Source: Prevotella sp. (GTDB taxonomy: Bacteria > Bacteroidota > Bacteroidia > Bacteroidales > Bacteroidaceae). From it: a stretch of 64,000 bases of DNA. The stretch is from positions 1 through 64,000 of the forward strand of contig JAJPYN010000012.1 of assembly GCA_021204905.1 (NCBI GenBank), in the 5' to 3' direction. How positions within the stretch are numbered: the first letter of the stretch is position 1; each line of letters begins with the position of its first letter. Positions 17,332-26,713 of the stretch are shown here, piece by piece. The position numbers and the translations under genes were made by a program. The notes below the pieces were generated by a model, which did no database searches, was not told where the DNA came from, and saw only the letters and a program-made list of their open reading frames with translations.

Positions 17332-18033
17332 ATGCAAGTCAATATCGAACCCTCGTGGAATGAGGTGATAAAAGGTGAGTTTGACAAGGATTACTTTGTC
17401 AAACTCACTCAGTTTGTGCGCCGAGAATACGCCTCCGGGACGTGCTATCCGCCTGCCGGGAAGATATTCAACGCCTTTGCGCTCTGCCCTTTTGACAGAT
17501 TAAAAGTGGTGATAATAGGGCAAGACCCCTACCACGAAGAGGGGCAGGCGGAGGGGCTTTGCTTCTCTGTCAGCGACGGCACGGAACTGCCGCCATCACT
17601 TGTGAACATTCTGAAAGAGGTGAAAGACGACACGGGAGCGGTGCCGGAGCTGTCCGCCATAGCACTGGCGCGGGGACGAAAGATGTACAACGGCTCGCTC
17701 ATTCGTTGGGCGCGGCAGGGCGTGCTCCTGCTCAACGCGACGCTGACAGTGAGGGCGCACCGTGCGGGGTCGCACCAGCGGCAGGGCTGGGAGACGTTCA
17801 CCGACGCGGTAATATCGGCGGTCTCGCAGCGCAAGAGTAATATTGTATTCATCCTTTGGGGCAACTATGCCCGCAGCAAAAAGGCGCTCATAGATACCGG
17901 GAAGCATTTTGTTTTGGAGGCTGTACACCCCTCGCCGCTGTCCGCCAACCGCGGCGGATGGTTCGGCAACCGCCATTTCTCCCTCTGCAACCAATATCTT
18001 ATATCCAACGGGATTACCCCGATTAATTGGTGA
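17332..18033 (+). CDS. ung: Uracil-DNA glycosylase (family 1)
   Basis: Removes uracil from DNA at the start of base-excision repair. It is 233 residues with the water-activating GQDPYH (Asp65 region), the uracil-binding FILWGNYA block and HPSPLSA near the C-terminus. Compared with the usual enzyme, the loop between the PPSLVNI block and WARQGVLLLN carries about ten extra residues (around 98-118). This keeps the frame and looks like a surface-loop insertion. It lies 37 bp after gpmI and 12 bp before the DUF3109 gene. Confidence 0.96.
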   Translation: MQVNIEPSWNEVIKGEFDKDYFVKLTQFVRREYASGTCYPPAGKIFNAFALCPFDRLKVVIIGQDPYHEEGQAEGLCFSVSDGTELPPSLVNILKEVKDDTGAVPELSAIALARGRKMYNGSLIRWARQGVLLLNATLTVRAHRAGSHQRQGWETFTDAVISAVSQRKSNIVFILWGNYARSKKALIDTGKHFVLEAVHPSPLSANRGGWFGNRHFSLCNQYLISNGITPINW

Positions 18034-18045
18034 TTAACCCTCTTT

Positions 18046-18660
18046 ATGATAGTCGAAATCGGCAATGTGCTCGTTACGACGGAACTGTTTTCGGAGCGGT
18101 TCTGCTGTGATTTGTCCGCGTGCAAAGGCGCGTGCTGCATAGAAGGCGATGCCGGCGCACCCGTCAAAACCGACGAGATAGCAGCCCTCGAAGAAGCGGC
18201 GGAGACGATTGAAAGCGAGTTATCGCCTGCTGCAAAGGACGTTATCGACAAGCAGGGCGTGGTGTATATCGACCGCGACGGCGACCTCGTAACGAGCATA
18301 ATCAACGGGCGCGAGTGCGTGTTCAGTTGCAACAAAGACCTTACAACCAAGTCGGACGAAATCACCAACTGCCGCCTTTGCCTGTTGGAACAAGCCTACG
18401 GCAAAGGATTAACCAAATTTCCGAAGCCGATGAGCTGCGCCCTCTACCCCCTCCGCGAGAAGCAACTGCCCAACGGGATGACGGCTCTGAACTATAATAA
18501 ATGGGAAATTTGCCGTGCCGCACGTAAGAAAGGGGCGCGCCTCAACATTCCTCTATATAAGTTTCTGCGCGGTCCGCTAACGAGAAGATTCGGCGAAAAA
18601 TGGGTCAAAGAGATGGAAGACGTCGCGCGCAACCTGCCCGCAGAGTATCTCGGGAAATAG
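18046..18660 (+). CDS. DUF3109 family cysteine-rich protein
   Basis: A 204-residue soluble protein of the DUF3109 family, widespread in Bacteroidota. At least ten cysteines are arranged in conserved clusters (CCDLSACKGACC near 20-32, ECVFSC near 89, CRLC near 108, then MSC and IC), which suggests a metal or iron-sulfur centre, as in the YkgJ-like zinc/iron-chelating proteins. Its function is not known. It follows ung closely and ends 2 bp from the convergent CotH-like gene. Confidence 0.85.
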   Translation: MIVEIGNVLVTTELFSERFCCDLSACKGACCIEGDAGAPVKTDEIAALEEAAETIESELSPAAKDVIDKQGVVYIDRDGDLVTSIINGRECVFSCNKDLTTKSDEITNCRLCLLEQAYGKGLTKFPKPMSCALYPLREKQLPNGMTALNYNKWEICRAARKKGARLNIPLYKFLRGPLTRRFGEKWVKEMEDVARNLPAEYLGK

Positions 18661-18662
18661 CT

Positions 18663-20225
18663 TTATTTGACTATCAGCTTCTTTCCGCCGACAATAACAA
18701 TACCTTTATACGCCTCGCCAACACGCTGCCCGTTGACGTTATACCTCGCTTCCGACGTGTCAGAACAGCCTGCCGCAAAGACGTTCTCTACTGATGCCGC
18801 TATCGCCTCCCTTGCCGCCTCCGGCGTGAAAATATTGTCAAGGTATGCCAGACGGCGGCGGATGTAGTCGTCGATATACGCTTGCTCGTCGTCAAAATCG
18901 AGAGTAAGCCCGCTGATATCCGTGTCGCCCGACCATCTTTCTTCCTCTCTTGCCAACGTTCCGGAAGCGCGCAGCATGTCGAAATAATCATTATATCTCG
19001 CAGCAAGGTTGTCTTCATCAAACACCGTTTCGCGCAATTGCCAATAGCGCTCTATGGTCTTGTCCACAAAATCGTCAACATCCAAGGTTACAAGACGATG
19101 GAACAGATTGAACCCCATATTCTCTGCAAACGTGGTATAATCCCCCATTTCGGGACCGTAAGCGGAGGAATGAACGTTGGCGTTGTCCCAAGTCTGGCCC
19201 AGCGTCGTATCGTAATCCCAAGGGACAAGCGTGAACATCGGTTGCCCGTCTTGTATGTCATAACAAGCCCAATACAAGTTTTTGCCCGCGTGGTCGCTGG
19301 CTTCCAACACGGTATGGAACACATAACTATCGACGAGGACGGGCATATCAAAATACAGACCCGCATTATTGCGAAACTCGTCGTTACCGCTTTCGGCAAC
19401 CAAGCGCACCGCCTCATAAAACGGCTGCCAGTCTGTGGGGCACACATCGTCTATCTCCGGATATTTCAATTCAAAGCTGCCCCACGTCCCGGACGTATTG
19501 TCGGGAGGGTCAACCGGGCCAAACATCATGGTGTAAGTGTAGCCTACCGCCTTGTAAAGCACGCCGTGAATTTCGTTCGTGTCCTCGTCGAACTTCTCCA
19601 ACTTCAACTGTTTGCGGTCGATAGCTTCGGTCAGGGAATACAGCCCGAAGTAGCTGTCGTTAATGAAAACCTCCGCAAACTCGGCGTTAATATAATTCTT
19701 TGCGGCGGGTTCGTCGGCGGCATAATAGACATTACTGCCTATGTCGCGCCATACTTCGTGCGCCACGTGGTTTCGGATACGTCCTAAATCCACCTGTCCG
19801 GCATCCAACAGGTAGCTGTTATCTTTGCGCAAGCCGAGCAGCGACTTGTCTAAATTGTCGCCCGAAGCGTCGAGCAGTTTAATGTGAAAATTATGCTTGT
19901 GGCGGTTAGTCCCGTTGGTCGTCCCCCCACGATATTTCGCCTTCATGCTGTACGTTTCAAGCTCGCCCGAAGGTTGCGCCAGCGTGATTGTTCCGGCAGA
20001 ATAATCGTTGCCGAAGTCGCCTGTCAAACGGATAATCGGGATGTGCGTGAAATCTACCGGCATCCCGCCCGGCATGCCCGTCGAGTCAAAGTCTTCAGGG
20101 ACGGACATAAGGTATCGCGCCGTATTGCTGTCGTAGAAAGCGGGGCGGCCGTCAACGGTTATTTGCGCATGAGAGACTTGCGCAAGCAACATCAGGAATA
20201 TGAAAGCAACGAATAACCTTCTCAT
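18663..20225 (-). CDS. CotH kinase-family secreted protein with type IX-like tail
   Basis: A 520-residue exported protein (signal peptide 1-20). The CotH kinase-like domain spans about 60-430 with KAKYRGG, NFHIKL, LRKDNSYLLDAG, RIRNHVAHEVW, GLYSLTEAIDR and VPWDYDTTLG, matching the atypical protein-kinase fold of spore-coat CotH. In Bacteroidota such proteins are usually surface or secreted, and their targets are unknown. The last 30 residues (ARYNVNGQRV followed by GGKKLIVK) resemble the end of a type IX C-terminal signal, which fits with the secretion genes elsewhere in the window. It is a single gene on this strand, downstream of gyrB. Confidence 0.85.
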   Translation of the reverse strand: MRRLFVAFIFLMLLAQVSHAQITVDGRPAFYDSNTARYLMSVPEDFDSTGMPGGMPVDFTHIPIIRLTGDFGNDYSAGTITLAQPSGELETYSMKAKYRGGTTNGTNRHKHNFHIKLLDASGDNLDKSLLGLRKDNSYLLDAGQVDLGRIRNHVAHEVWRDIGSNVYYAADEPAAKNYINAEFAEVFINDSYFGLYSLTEAIDRKQLKLEKFDEDTNEIHGVLYKAVGYTYTMMFGPVDPPDNTSGTWGSFELKYPEIDDVCPTDWQPFYEAVRLVAESGNDEFRNNAGLYFDMPVLVDSYVFHTVLEASDHAGKNLYWACYDIQDGQPMFTLVPWDYDTTLGQTWDNANVHSSAYGPEMGDYTTFAENMGFNLFHRLVTLDVDDFVDKTIERYWQLRETVFDEDNLAARYNDYFDMLRASGTLAREEERWSGDTDISGLTLDFDDEQAYIDDYIRRRLAYLDNIFTPEAAREAIAASVENVFAAGCSDTSEARYNVNGQRVGEAYKGIVIVGGKKLIVK

Positions 20226-20312
20226 TAAGAACTATTTTGCGCGTTGCAGTTGTTTCTACTTACGCCTTTGCGCATTGATATCAGCGCGGGCGACGGTTTG
20301 CTTCAAGCGCGT

Positions 20313-22322
<2,010 letters not shown>

Positions 22323-22331
22323 TTACAAGGG

Positions 22332-22363
22332 CAAAGGTAGCAAATTCCGCTTTAAAGAAACAA
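22332..22363 (-). promoter_or_regulatory. gyrB promoter
   Basis: On the minus strand TTG (22361-22363), 21 bp, then TACCTTTG (22332-22339). The predicted start is only about 15 nt before the gyrB ATG. Confidence 0.75.
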
Positions 22364-22380
22364 TTTTTACACAACAAAAA

Positions 22381-22400
22381 TACGCGCGTGCGCGTGCGCG
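22381..22400. other. Alternating purine-pyrimidine tract upstream of gyrB
   Basis: Twenty bases of strict alternation, mostly CG and TG steps, the classical composition of Z-DNA-forming sequence. It begins 18 bp upstream of the -33 element of the gyrB promoter. Confidence 0.75.
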
Positions 22401-22445
22401 AGGGGAAATAATTGCCCGAAGGTCATCATCGGCTGCTAAGAAACG

Positions 22446-22482
22446 AAAAAAAAGAGACACTCGCGAGGGAGCATCTCTTTTA
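22446..22482 (-). terminator. Terminator after rpsT
   Basis: AAAGAGA (22451-22457) pairs with TCTCTTT (22474-22480), enclosing a CTC/GAG inner pairing; on the minus strand it is followed by a run of eight T residues. It separates rpsT from gyrB. Confidence 0.85.
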
Positions 22483-22504
22483 TTTGCATTTGCCGCAGAC
22501 AGTC

Positions 22505-22756
22505 TCAGAGACTGTTGACATGGTGGGCCAGCGAGGATTTCAGGTTGGCCGCCTTGTTGCGGTGGATGATGTTTGTCTTTGCGAGTTTGTCGAGCATCTT
22601 CTGCACTTTCGGGTAGAGCTCGGCGGCCACTGCCTTGTCGGTTGTGGCGCGCAACTTGCGCACGGCGTTACGCATCGTTTTCGCGTAGTAGCGGTTGTGG
22701 ATGGTGCGGGTCTTCGTCTGGCGGAGCCGCTTCATTGCACTTTTGTGGTTTGCCAT
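22505..22756 (-). CDS. rpsT: Small ribosomal subunit protein S20
   Basis: An 83-residue basic protein that binds 16S rRNA in the body of the 30S subunit. It begins [17 protein letters not shown] and contains the family's helix-forming [18 protein letters not shown] and [13 protein letters not shown] blocks. It lies 155 bp downstream of tRNA-Glu on the same strand without a clear promoter of its own, so it may be read through from the tRNA promoter. A strong terminator follows. Confidence 0.97.
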   Translation of the reverse strand: MANHKSAMKRLRQTKTRTIHNRYYAKTMRNAVRKLRATTDKAVAAELYPKVQKMLDKLAKTNIIHRNKAANLKSSLAHHVNSL

Positions 22757-22911
22757 TGTGTTTGATAGTTTAAAAAGTTGAATATTAGCCTGCGGGTCTT
22801 ATGCCGGCAAGAGCTGCCCGGGCGGATTACTGCAATCCTTTGCCACCTGTTCAAGCAGAAAATCCGATGGATCAACCTGCTGTATATCGCTTGCGCGAGA
22901 TGACAAATTTG

Positions 22912-22983
22912 TAGTCCCTAGGAGAGTCGAACTCCTCTTTAGAGAATGAAAATCTCTCGTCCTAGCCGATAGACGAAGGGACC
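22912..22983 (-). tRNA. tRNA-Glu (TTC)
   Basis: Cloverleaf on the minus strand: the acceptor GGTCCCT pairs with AGGGACT (G-T at the first pair), the anticodon arm AGAGA/TCTCT closes the loop TTTTCAT with anticodon TTC, and the T arm contains GTTCGAC. The discriminator is A; CCA is not encoded. It has its own promoter at 23004-23034. Confidence 0.97.
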
Positions 22984-23003
22984 GAACGGCGCGAACGCGG
23001 GTG

Positions 23004-23034
23004 CAAAGGTAACACAATTAATCGTTCCGGCAAA
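23004..23034 (-). promoter_or_regulatory. Promoter of tRNA-Glu (and possibly rpsT)
   Basis: On the minus strand TTTG (23031-23034), 19 bp, then TACCTTTG (23004-23011). Confidence 0.8.
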
Positions 23035-23044
23035 AAATTGTATT

Positions 23045-23092
23045 AGGTTTTAAGGTTATAAGGTTATAAGGTTATAAGGTTATAAGGTATGA
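23045..23092. repeat. Octamer tandem repeat, six units
   Basis: Six abutting units of aggttata (first and last diverged) on the plus strand, between the truA stop and the tRNA-Glu promoter. It is the same octamer family and orientation as at 10305-10340. Confidence 0.9.
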
Positions 23093-23100
23093 GGTCGGGG

Positions 23101-23850
23101 TTAATATTCGACGCTTTCGAGGAAGAGGGCGCGGGCGGGGAGGCTGTCGCCGGCGTTGCATCTGTTGTGCGAAGCGGCGATTTGGGTGAACTCGTCGAGG
23201 GTGATTTTGCCGCGTCCGACATCGATGAGGGTGCCTGTTATGGCGCGCACCATACCTCGGAGGAAGCGGTTGGCGGTGATTGCGAAGTACCAATTATTAT
23301 TGCCTGTTTGCACCCACCGCGCCTCTTTTATTTCGCAGAGGGTGGTCTTCACGTCGGTGTGACTTTTTGCGAAGGCCGCGAAATCGCTCATCGCAAGAAG
23401 CGTTTGTGCGGCAAGGTTCATTTTTGCGATGTCGAGGGGGCAAGTGATTAGCAAGGAATAATCTTTCAAAAAGGGGTCTTTCGCGGTGTGGATGTAATAA
23501 TGATACGTCCGCCATTTGGCCGAGAAACGCGCGTGGAAAGTGCTGTCTACTGCGGTGATTTCGCTTACGGCGATTGCCGGCGGCAGGAGTTTGTTCAGGC
23601 GGTAAGTTAAATTGTCAAGGTCGACGGGCGCGTTAAGGTCGGCGGGCGCGTTAAGGTCGAAGTGCGCCGCCATCTGCCGGGCATGCACTCCCGCGTCTGT
23701 TCGTCCGGCGCCGACAATCTCCGTTTTTTGCCCTGTGAGCAACGACAAGGCGCGCTCCATCTCGGCCTGCACGGAGGGTGCATCGGGCTGGATCTGAAAG
23801 CCGTGGAAAGCCGTGCCGTCGTAGGAGAAGCGGATGAGATAGCGTTGCAT
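23101..23850 (-). CDS. truA: tRNA pseudouridine(38-40) synthase
   Basis: Converts uridines 38-40 in the anticodon arm to pseudouridine. It is 249 residues, with YDGTAFHGFQIQP near the start, the catalytic Asp in GAGRTDAGVHA (about residues 47-57) and FLRGMVRAITGTLIDVGRGK near the C-terminus. An in-frame tandem 18-bp duplication (23625-23660) adds a DLNAPA/DLNAPV hexapeptide repeat to the loop after the catalytic motif. It follows the ECF sigma module with a 76-bp gap, and the octamer repeat lies just past its stop. Confidence 0.96.
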   Translation of the reverse strand: MQRYLIRFSYDGTAFHGFQIQPDAPSVQAEMERALSLLTGQKTEIVGAGRTDAGVHARQMAAHFDLNAPADLNAPVDLDNLTYRLNKLLPPAIAVSEITAVDSTFHARFSAKWRTYHYYIHTAKDPFLKDYSLLITCPLDIAKMNLAAQTLLAMSDFAAFAKSHTDVKTTLCEIKEARWVQTGNNNWYFAITANRFLRGMVRAITGTLIDVGRGKITLDEFTQIAASHNRCNAGDSLPARALFLESVEY

Positions 23851-23926
23851 AGAAAGGGTTTAGCAGCGATTGAAAGGCGGCTTATTTGAGGCGAAAAAGC
23901 AGCTTTATTTGCACAAAAGGGCGGGG

Positions 23927-24397
23927 CTATTTGCGCGGTCGCGGAGGCTGACGTTTGTCGTGCATCTGCCGGAAGGAATCGCGGTGGAATTGGTTCTCCG
24001 CGCGCGTTACTTTCATAATCTTCGAGGCGGGGATAATCTCGAGCATCTTGTTGTGGTAGGTCTGAACAATCTTCTTGAGTTGTATCTCGGCGTTGTCGTG
24101 CGCCTTGATTGTCGCCTCGCATTCCTTCTCTGTGGCGGGTTTCTTCGCCTGCGTCTTGCGCTCGGCATCCATGATGTCGATTTGCTTCTGCCGCATCTCG
24201 CGATAGACGGGCAGGAACTTCTCCGCCTCTTTCGCCGTGATGCCCGCCTCTTTTATGACATATTTCTCGAGGTTGGCCTCAAACTCTTTCGGACTGAACG
24301 CGCCTTTCTCCGGTGTGCCGCCCTTATCCTGCGCCGCGGCAGCCACGACACTCAGACAAAAGAGGAAGCAAAGTATAATCTTTCGCATAAGCATCAT
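23927..24397 (-). CDS. Small exported helical protein, Spy/CpxP-like
   Basis: A 156-residue protein with a signal peptide (hydrophobic core about 8-20, then AAAAQ) followed by charged, helix-rich sequence with FLPVYREMRQKQ and QMHDKRQ-type segments. This is the pattern of periplasmic Spy/CpxP-like stress proteins and of the third gene in many Bacteroidota ECF operons. The first Met overlaps the stop of the upstream gene (TAATG); a Met three codons later (24388) also fits. No catalytic motif is seen. I infer an envelope-stress or sensing role from its neighbours. Confidence 0.65.
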   Translation of the reverse strand: MMLMRKIILCFLFCLSVVAAAAQDKGGTPEKGAFSPKEFEANLEKYVIKEAGITAKEAEKFLPVYREMRQKQIDIMDAERKTQAKKPATEKECEATIKAHDNAEIQLKKIVQTYHNKMLEIIPASKIMKVTRAENQFHRDSFRQMHDKRQPPRPRK

Positions 24398-24750
24398 TAC
24401 CAGTCCATATCCGCCAGATAGCGGTAGATATCGTCATTGTCTAACATTATGTAATCCTCGGCGTTGTCGGAGGCGAACAGCATCTCCGTGTCGTCGGCCT
24501 TGTTGAGCGAAGCCCCCGCGCCGAGGCTGTGGGTGTAAATCGTGGCGCCGAAGAGTGCCAGACAGAGCGTTGCCGCTATGCCGATGAGGGGTCGCAACAG
24601 CCTGTGGTGCAGGCTCACGACCACTGCTGCCGGCTTTTCGCTCTGCGTCGTGCGCGCGAGGATGTCGCCTTTGAGCCGGTCGAAATAGCCGTCGGGCACG
24701 GTGAACGGGTTGGTCTTCGGGATGTTATTCAGAGTATTCTCTTGCTCCAT
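24397..24750 (-). CDS. Putative single-pass anti-sigma factor
   Basis: A 117-residue protein with a cytoplasmic N-terminal half (NPFTVPDGYFDRLKGDIL, the motif common in Bacteroidota proteins next to ECF sigma genes), one membrane segment (about 55-74) and an acidic outer tail ending DIYRYLADMDW. It is encoded 48 bp after the ECF sigma gene and its stop overlaps the next start, the arrangement expected of a sigma/anti-sigma pair. There is no zinc-binding HxxxCxxC motif, so it is not a classical ZAS protein. The role is inferred from context. Confidence 0.65.
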   Translation of the reverse strand: MEQENTLNNIPKTNPFTVPDGYFDRLKGDILARTTQSEKPAAVVVSLHHRLLRPLIGIAATLCLALFGATIYTHSLGAGASLNKADDTEMLFASDNAEDYIMLDNDDIYRYLADMDW

Positions 24751-24798
24751 ATATTGTTTTTCTTTTATGCTTTTTTGACTTTTAGGGCGGCGGAAGGT

Positions 24799-25341
24799 TT
24801 AATCCGTATTATTAAAAAACTCCTCTATCTTCTTCACGGCGTGGTGGTAGCTTGCTTTCAGGGCACCCTCCGACGTGCCGAGAATGCTGCTGATGTCGGA
24901 GTATTTCATCTCGTCGAAGTAGCGGAGGTTGAACACGGTGCGCTGCACATCGGGCAAGCGGCTTATGGCTTCCTGCAATTGCGCCTGCGTCGCGTCGCCG
25001 TCGAAATAAGTGTCGGCCACGAGCTGGTTGGCAACAGTGGTATCCTCGTCGGCACTGACGGCATCGCGCTTCCGTCTCTTGCGCACGAAATCGAGGGCTT
25101 CGTTGATGGCTATACGGCTGAGCCACGTGAATATTTTCGATTTGCCTTCGAAGCTGCCGATATTCATCCACGCCTTGATGAACGCGTTCTGCACCACGTC
25201 GTCGGCATCGTCGTGGGAGAGCACGATGCGGCGCACCTGCCAGTAGAGCTTCTCGCTGTATTGGTCTACCAACGCCTCAAAGCCCTTCGTGCGGGTGGTC
25301 TCGTCGGCAAGCAGGGCTGTCAGTTCGGCTTCGGTGTACAA
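24799..25341 (-). CDS. ECF-family RNA polymerase sigma factor
   Basis: A 180-residue group 4 sigma factor. Region 2 (about 20-90) contains DADDVVQNAFIKAWMNI and IFTWLSRIAINEALDFVRKRRKR, which bind core polymerase and the -10 element; region 4 (about 120-175) contains LPDVQRTVFNLRYFDEMKYSDISSILG with the helix-turn-helix that reads the -35 element. A linker of about 30 acidic residues joins them. It heads the module with the putative anti-sigma and Spy-like genes, and is preceded 33 bp upstream by the minimal type IX signal-domain gene. Its regulon is unknown. Confidence 0.93.
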   Translation of the reverse strand: MYTEAELTALLADETTRTKGFEALVDQYSEKLYWQVRRIVLSHDDADDVVQNAFIKAWMNIGSFEGKSKIFTWLSRIAINEALDFVRKRRKRDAVSADEDTTVANQLVADTYFDGDATQAQLQEAISRLPDVQRTVFNLRYFDEMKYSDISSILGTSEGALKASYHHAVKKIEEFFNNTD

Positions 25342-25374
25342 AGAGTTAAAGGGAAATCGCCTTCCCGCGGGGCG

Positions 25375-25701
25375 TTACACAATGGAAATCTTTCGCGCTA
25401 TCTTGCCGATTTTCACGATGTAGCAACCTTTGGCAAGGTCTAACGTGTAGTATTTGTCGTCGGAATCAACCTTGACGCTCATCACCCCCACGCCGGTAAT
25501 CTTATATATTTGCAGGGTCTGGCCGGCGGCGCCGCTGACGTGGAGCACGTTATGGTTGATGCTGACGGTGATGCCGTCGAGTTCTATATCTCCCGTCTCG
25601 ATGATTTCAATCATCCGTTCCGCCCTTGCCACAGCAGGCACAACGGCGGTGAGGGTCAGGGAGAGCATTGCAAGGAGTAAAAATTTCTTCATACGTTTCA
25701 T
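25375..25701 (-). CDS. Small exported protein made almost only of a type IX-like signal domain
   Basis: A 108-residue protein (start ATG at 25701). A signal peptide (about 5-28) is followed by about 80 residues in which almost everything matches the C-terminal sorting domain of type IX cargo: LHVSGAAGQTLQIYKITG, then YTLDLAKGCYIVKIG and a basic end KIARKISIV. No cargo domain precedes it. The usual upstream start at 25722 is ruled out because it lies inside the -7 box (25720-25727), which leaves a very short leader. The gene lies just before the ECF sigma gene, probably in the same transcript. Confidence 0.7.
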   Translation of the reverse strand: MKRMKKFLLLAMLSLTLTAVVPAVARAERMIEIIETGDIELDGITVSINHNVLHVSGAAGQTLQIYKITGVGVMSVKVDSDDKYYTLDLAKGCYIVKIGKIARKISIV

Positions 25702-25719
25702 CGGTTTACACGCTATCTG

Positions 25720-25727
25720 CAAAGGTA
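25720..25727 (-). promoter_or_regulatory. -7 box before the signal-domain/ECF unit
   Basis: TACCTTTG on the minus strand; no good -33 element at the right distance, so promoter strength is uncertain or may need a regulator. Confidence 0.55.
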
Positions 25728-25782
25728 GGGTTTTGAGACAAAGGCGTGAAGAAAATGTAAGGAAAAGTATTAATTATTAAGA

Positions 25783-26700
25783 CTATTTAACGTCAAACAC
25801 CATTCCCTCGTTTGTCAGCAGCGTGTTCGGAAAAATTGCGCGGGCCTCGTCGAGGAGGATGCTCTCGTCTTCATACCTCTGACTATAATGCCCTATGATG
25901 AGCTGTCCCGCCTGCGCGTCCTTTGCTACTTGCGCCGCCTGTGCCGCCGTCGAATGCGAGTATGTCTCGGCGCGCGAAAGATTGTCGTTGCCGTAGGTCG
26001 CTTCGTGGTAAAGAAGATTTACTCCGTGAAGGGTCTTGCCGAGCGAAGGCATATAGCGCGTGTCGCTGCAATAGGCATAGCTGCGCGGGGTTTCTGCGGG
26101 TGTGGTAAGCCGTTCGTTGGGAATGACGTTGCCGTCGCTGTCGGTCCAGTCCATGCCGTCGCGGATATTGTTAAGCATACTGACAGGTATGCCGTAGAAA
26201 TCGGTCATCTCGCGGACGATGTGCCGCCTGCCCTGCTTCTCCCGGAAGAGAAATCCGCAGTCGGGCATACGGTGCTCCAAGGGGATGCTTTCTATGGTCA
26301 GACTGCGGTCGGAGTAGATTATTGCGCGGACGGTGGTGTCAACATCGTGGAGCGAAACGTCGAAGCCGAGGTCGCGGGTGAAGAATTTAAGTTGTGCGGG
26401 GAGGATGTCGCGCAGCTCTTTCGGGGCGTAGATATGCAGCGGGGCGGTACGTCCCAATAAACCGAACGTGCTGATCATCCCCGTCAGACCGAGACAATGG
26501 TCGCCGTGGAGGTGGGAGATGAACACGGCGGTTATCTTGTTGAAATTGATGTGCGTGCGGCGCAAGGCGAGCTGCGTGCCCTCTCCGCAGTCCACCATGA
26601 AGAACTTGTTGTTCACTTGCACCACCTGCGACGAGGGGTTGTGGCGCAGTGTGGGCAGGGCGCTGCCGCAGCCGAGGATGTGTACCTTGAACGGTGTCAT
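25783..26700 (-). CDS. rnz: Ribonuclease Z
   Basis: Zinc endonuclease that trims tRNA 3' ends, necessary here because the tRNA genes do not both rely on encoded CCA. It is 305 residues, with the metallo-beta-lactamase motif SHLHGDH (His63, His65, Asp67, His68), VDCGEGTQ before it, and later GHYSQRYED and a SDTR block giving the remaining ligands. It is the third gene of a mazG-lipoprotein-rnz unit, starting 13 bp after the lipoprotein stop. Confidence 0.97.
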   Translation of the reverse strand: MTPFKVHILGCGSALPTLRHNPSSQVVQVNNKFFMVDCGEGTQLALRRTHINFNKITAVFISHLHGDHCLGLTGMISTFGLLGRTAPLHIYAPKELRDILPAQLKFFTRDLGFDVSLHDVDTTVRAIIYSDRSLTIESIPLEHRMPDCGFLFREKQGRRHIVREMTDFYGIPVSMLNNIRDGMDWTDSDGNVIPNERLTTPAETPRSYAYCSDTRYMPSLGKTLHGVNLLYHEATYGNDNLSRAETYSHSTAAQAAQVAKDAQAGQLIIGHYSQRYEDESILLDEARAIFPNTLLTNEGMVFDVK

Positions 26701-26713
26701 AGGTTTCCGGCGG

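Noticed and set aside
22912..22983. tRNA-Glu as an integration site for a mobile element
   Set aside because: No integrase gene or duplicated tRNA end lies nearby; the same holds for tRNA-Gln at 48724-48794.
23045..23092. A possible CRISPR or telomere-like array
   Set aside because: The octamers abut directly; there are no spacers.
25783..26700. Beta-lactamase
   Set aside because: The HLHGDH motif belongs to the metallo-beta-lactamase fold but the length and other blocks are those of ribonuclease Z.
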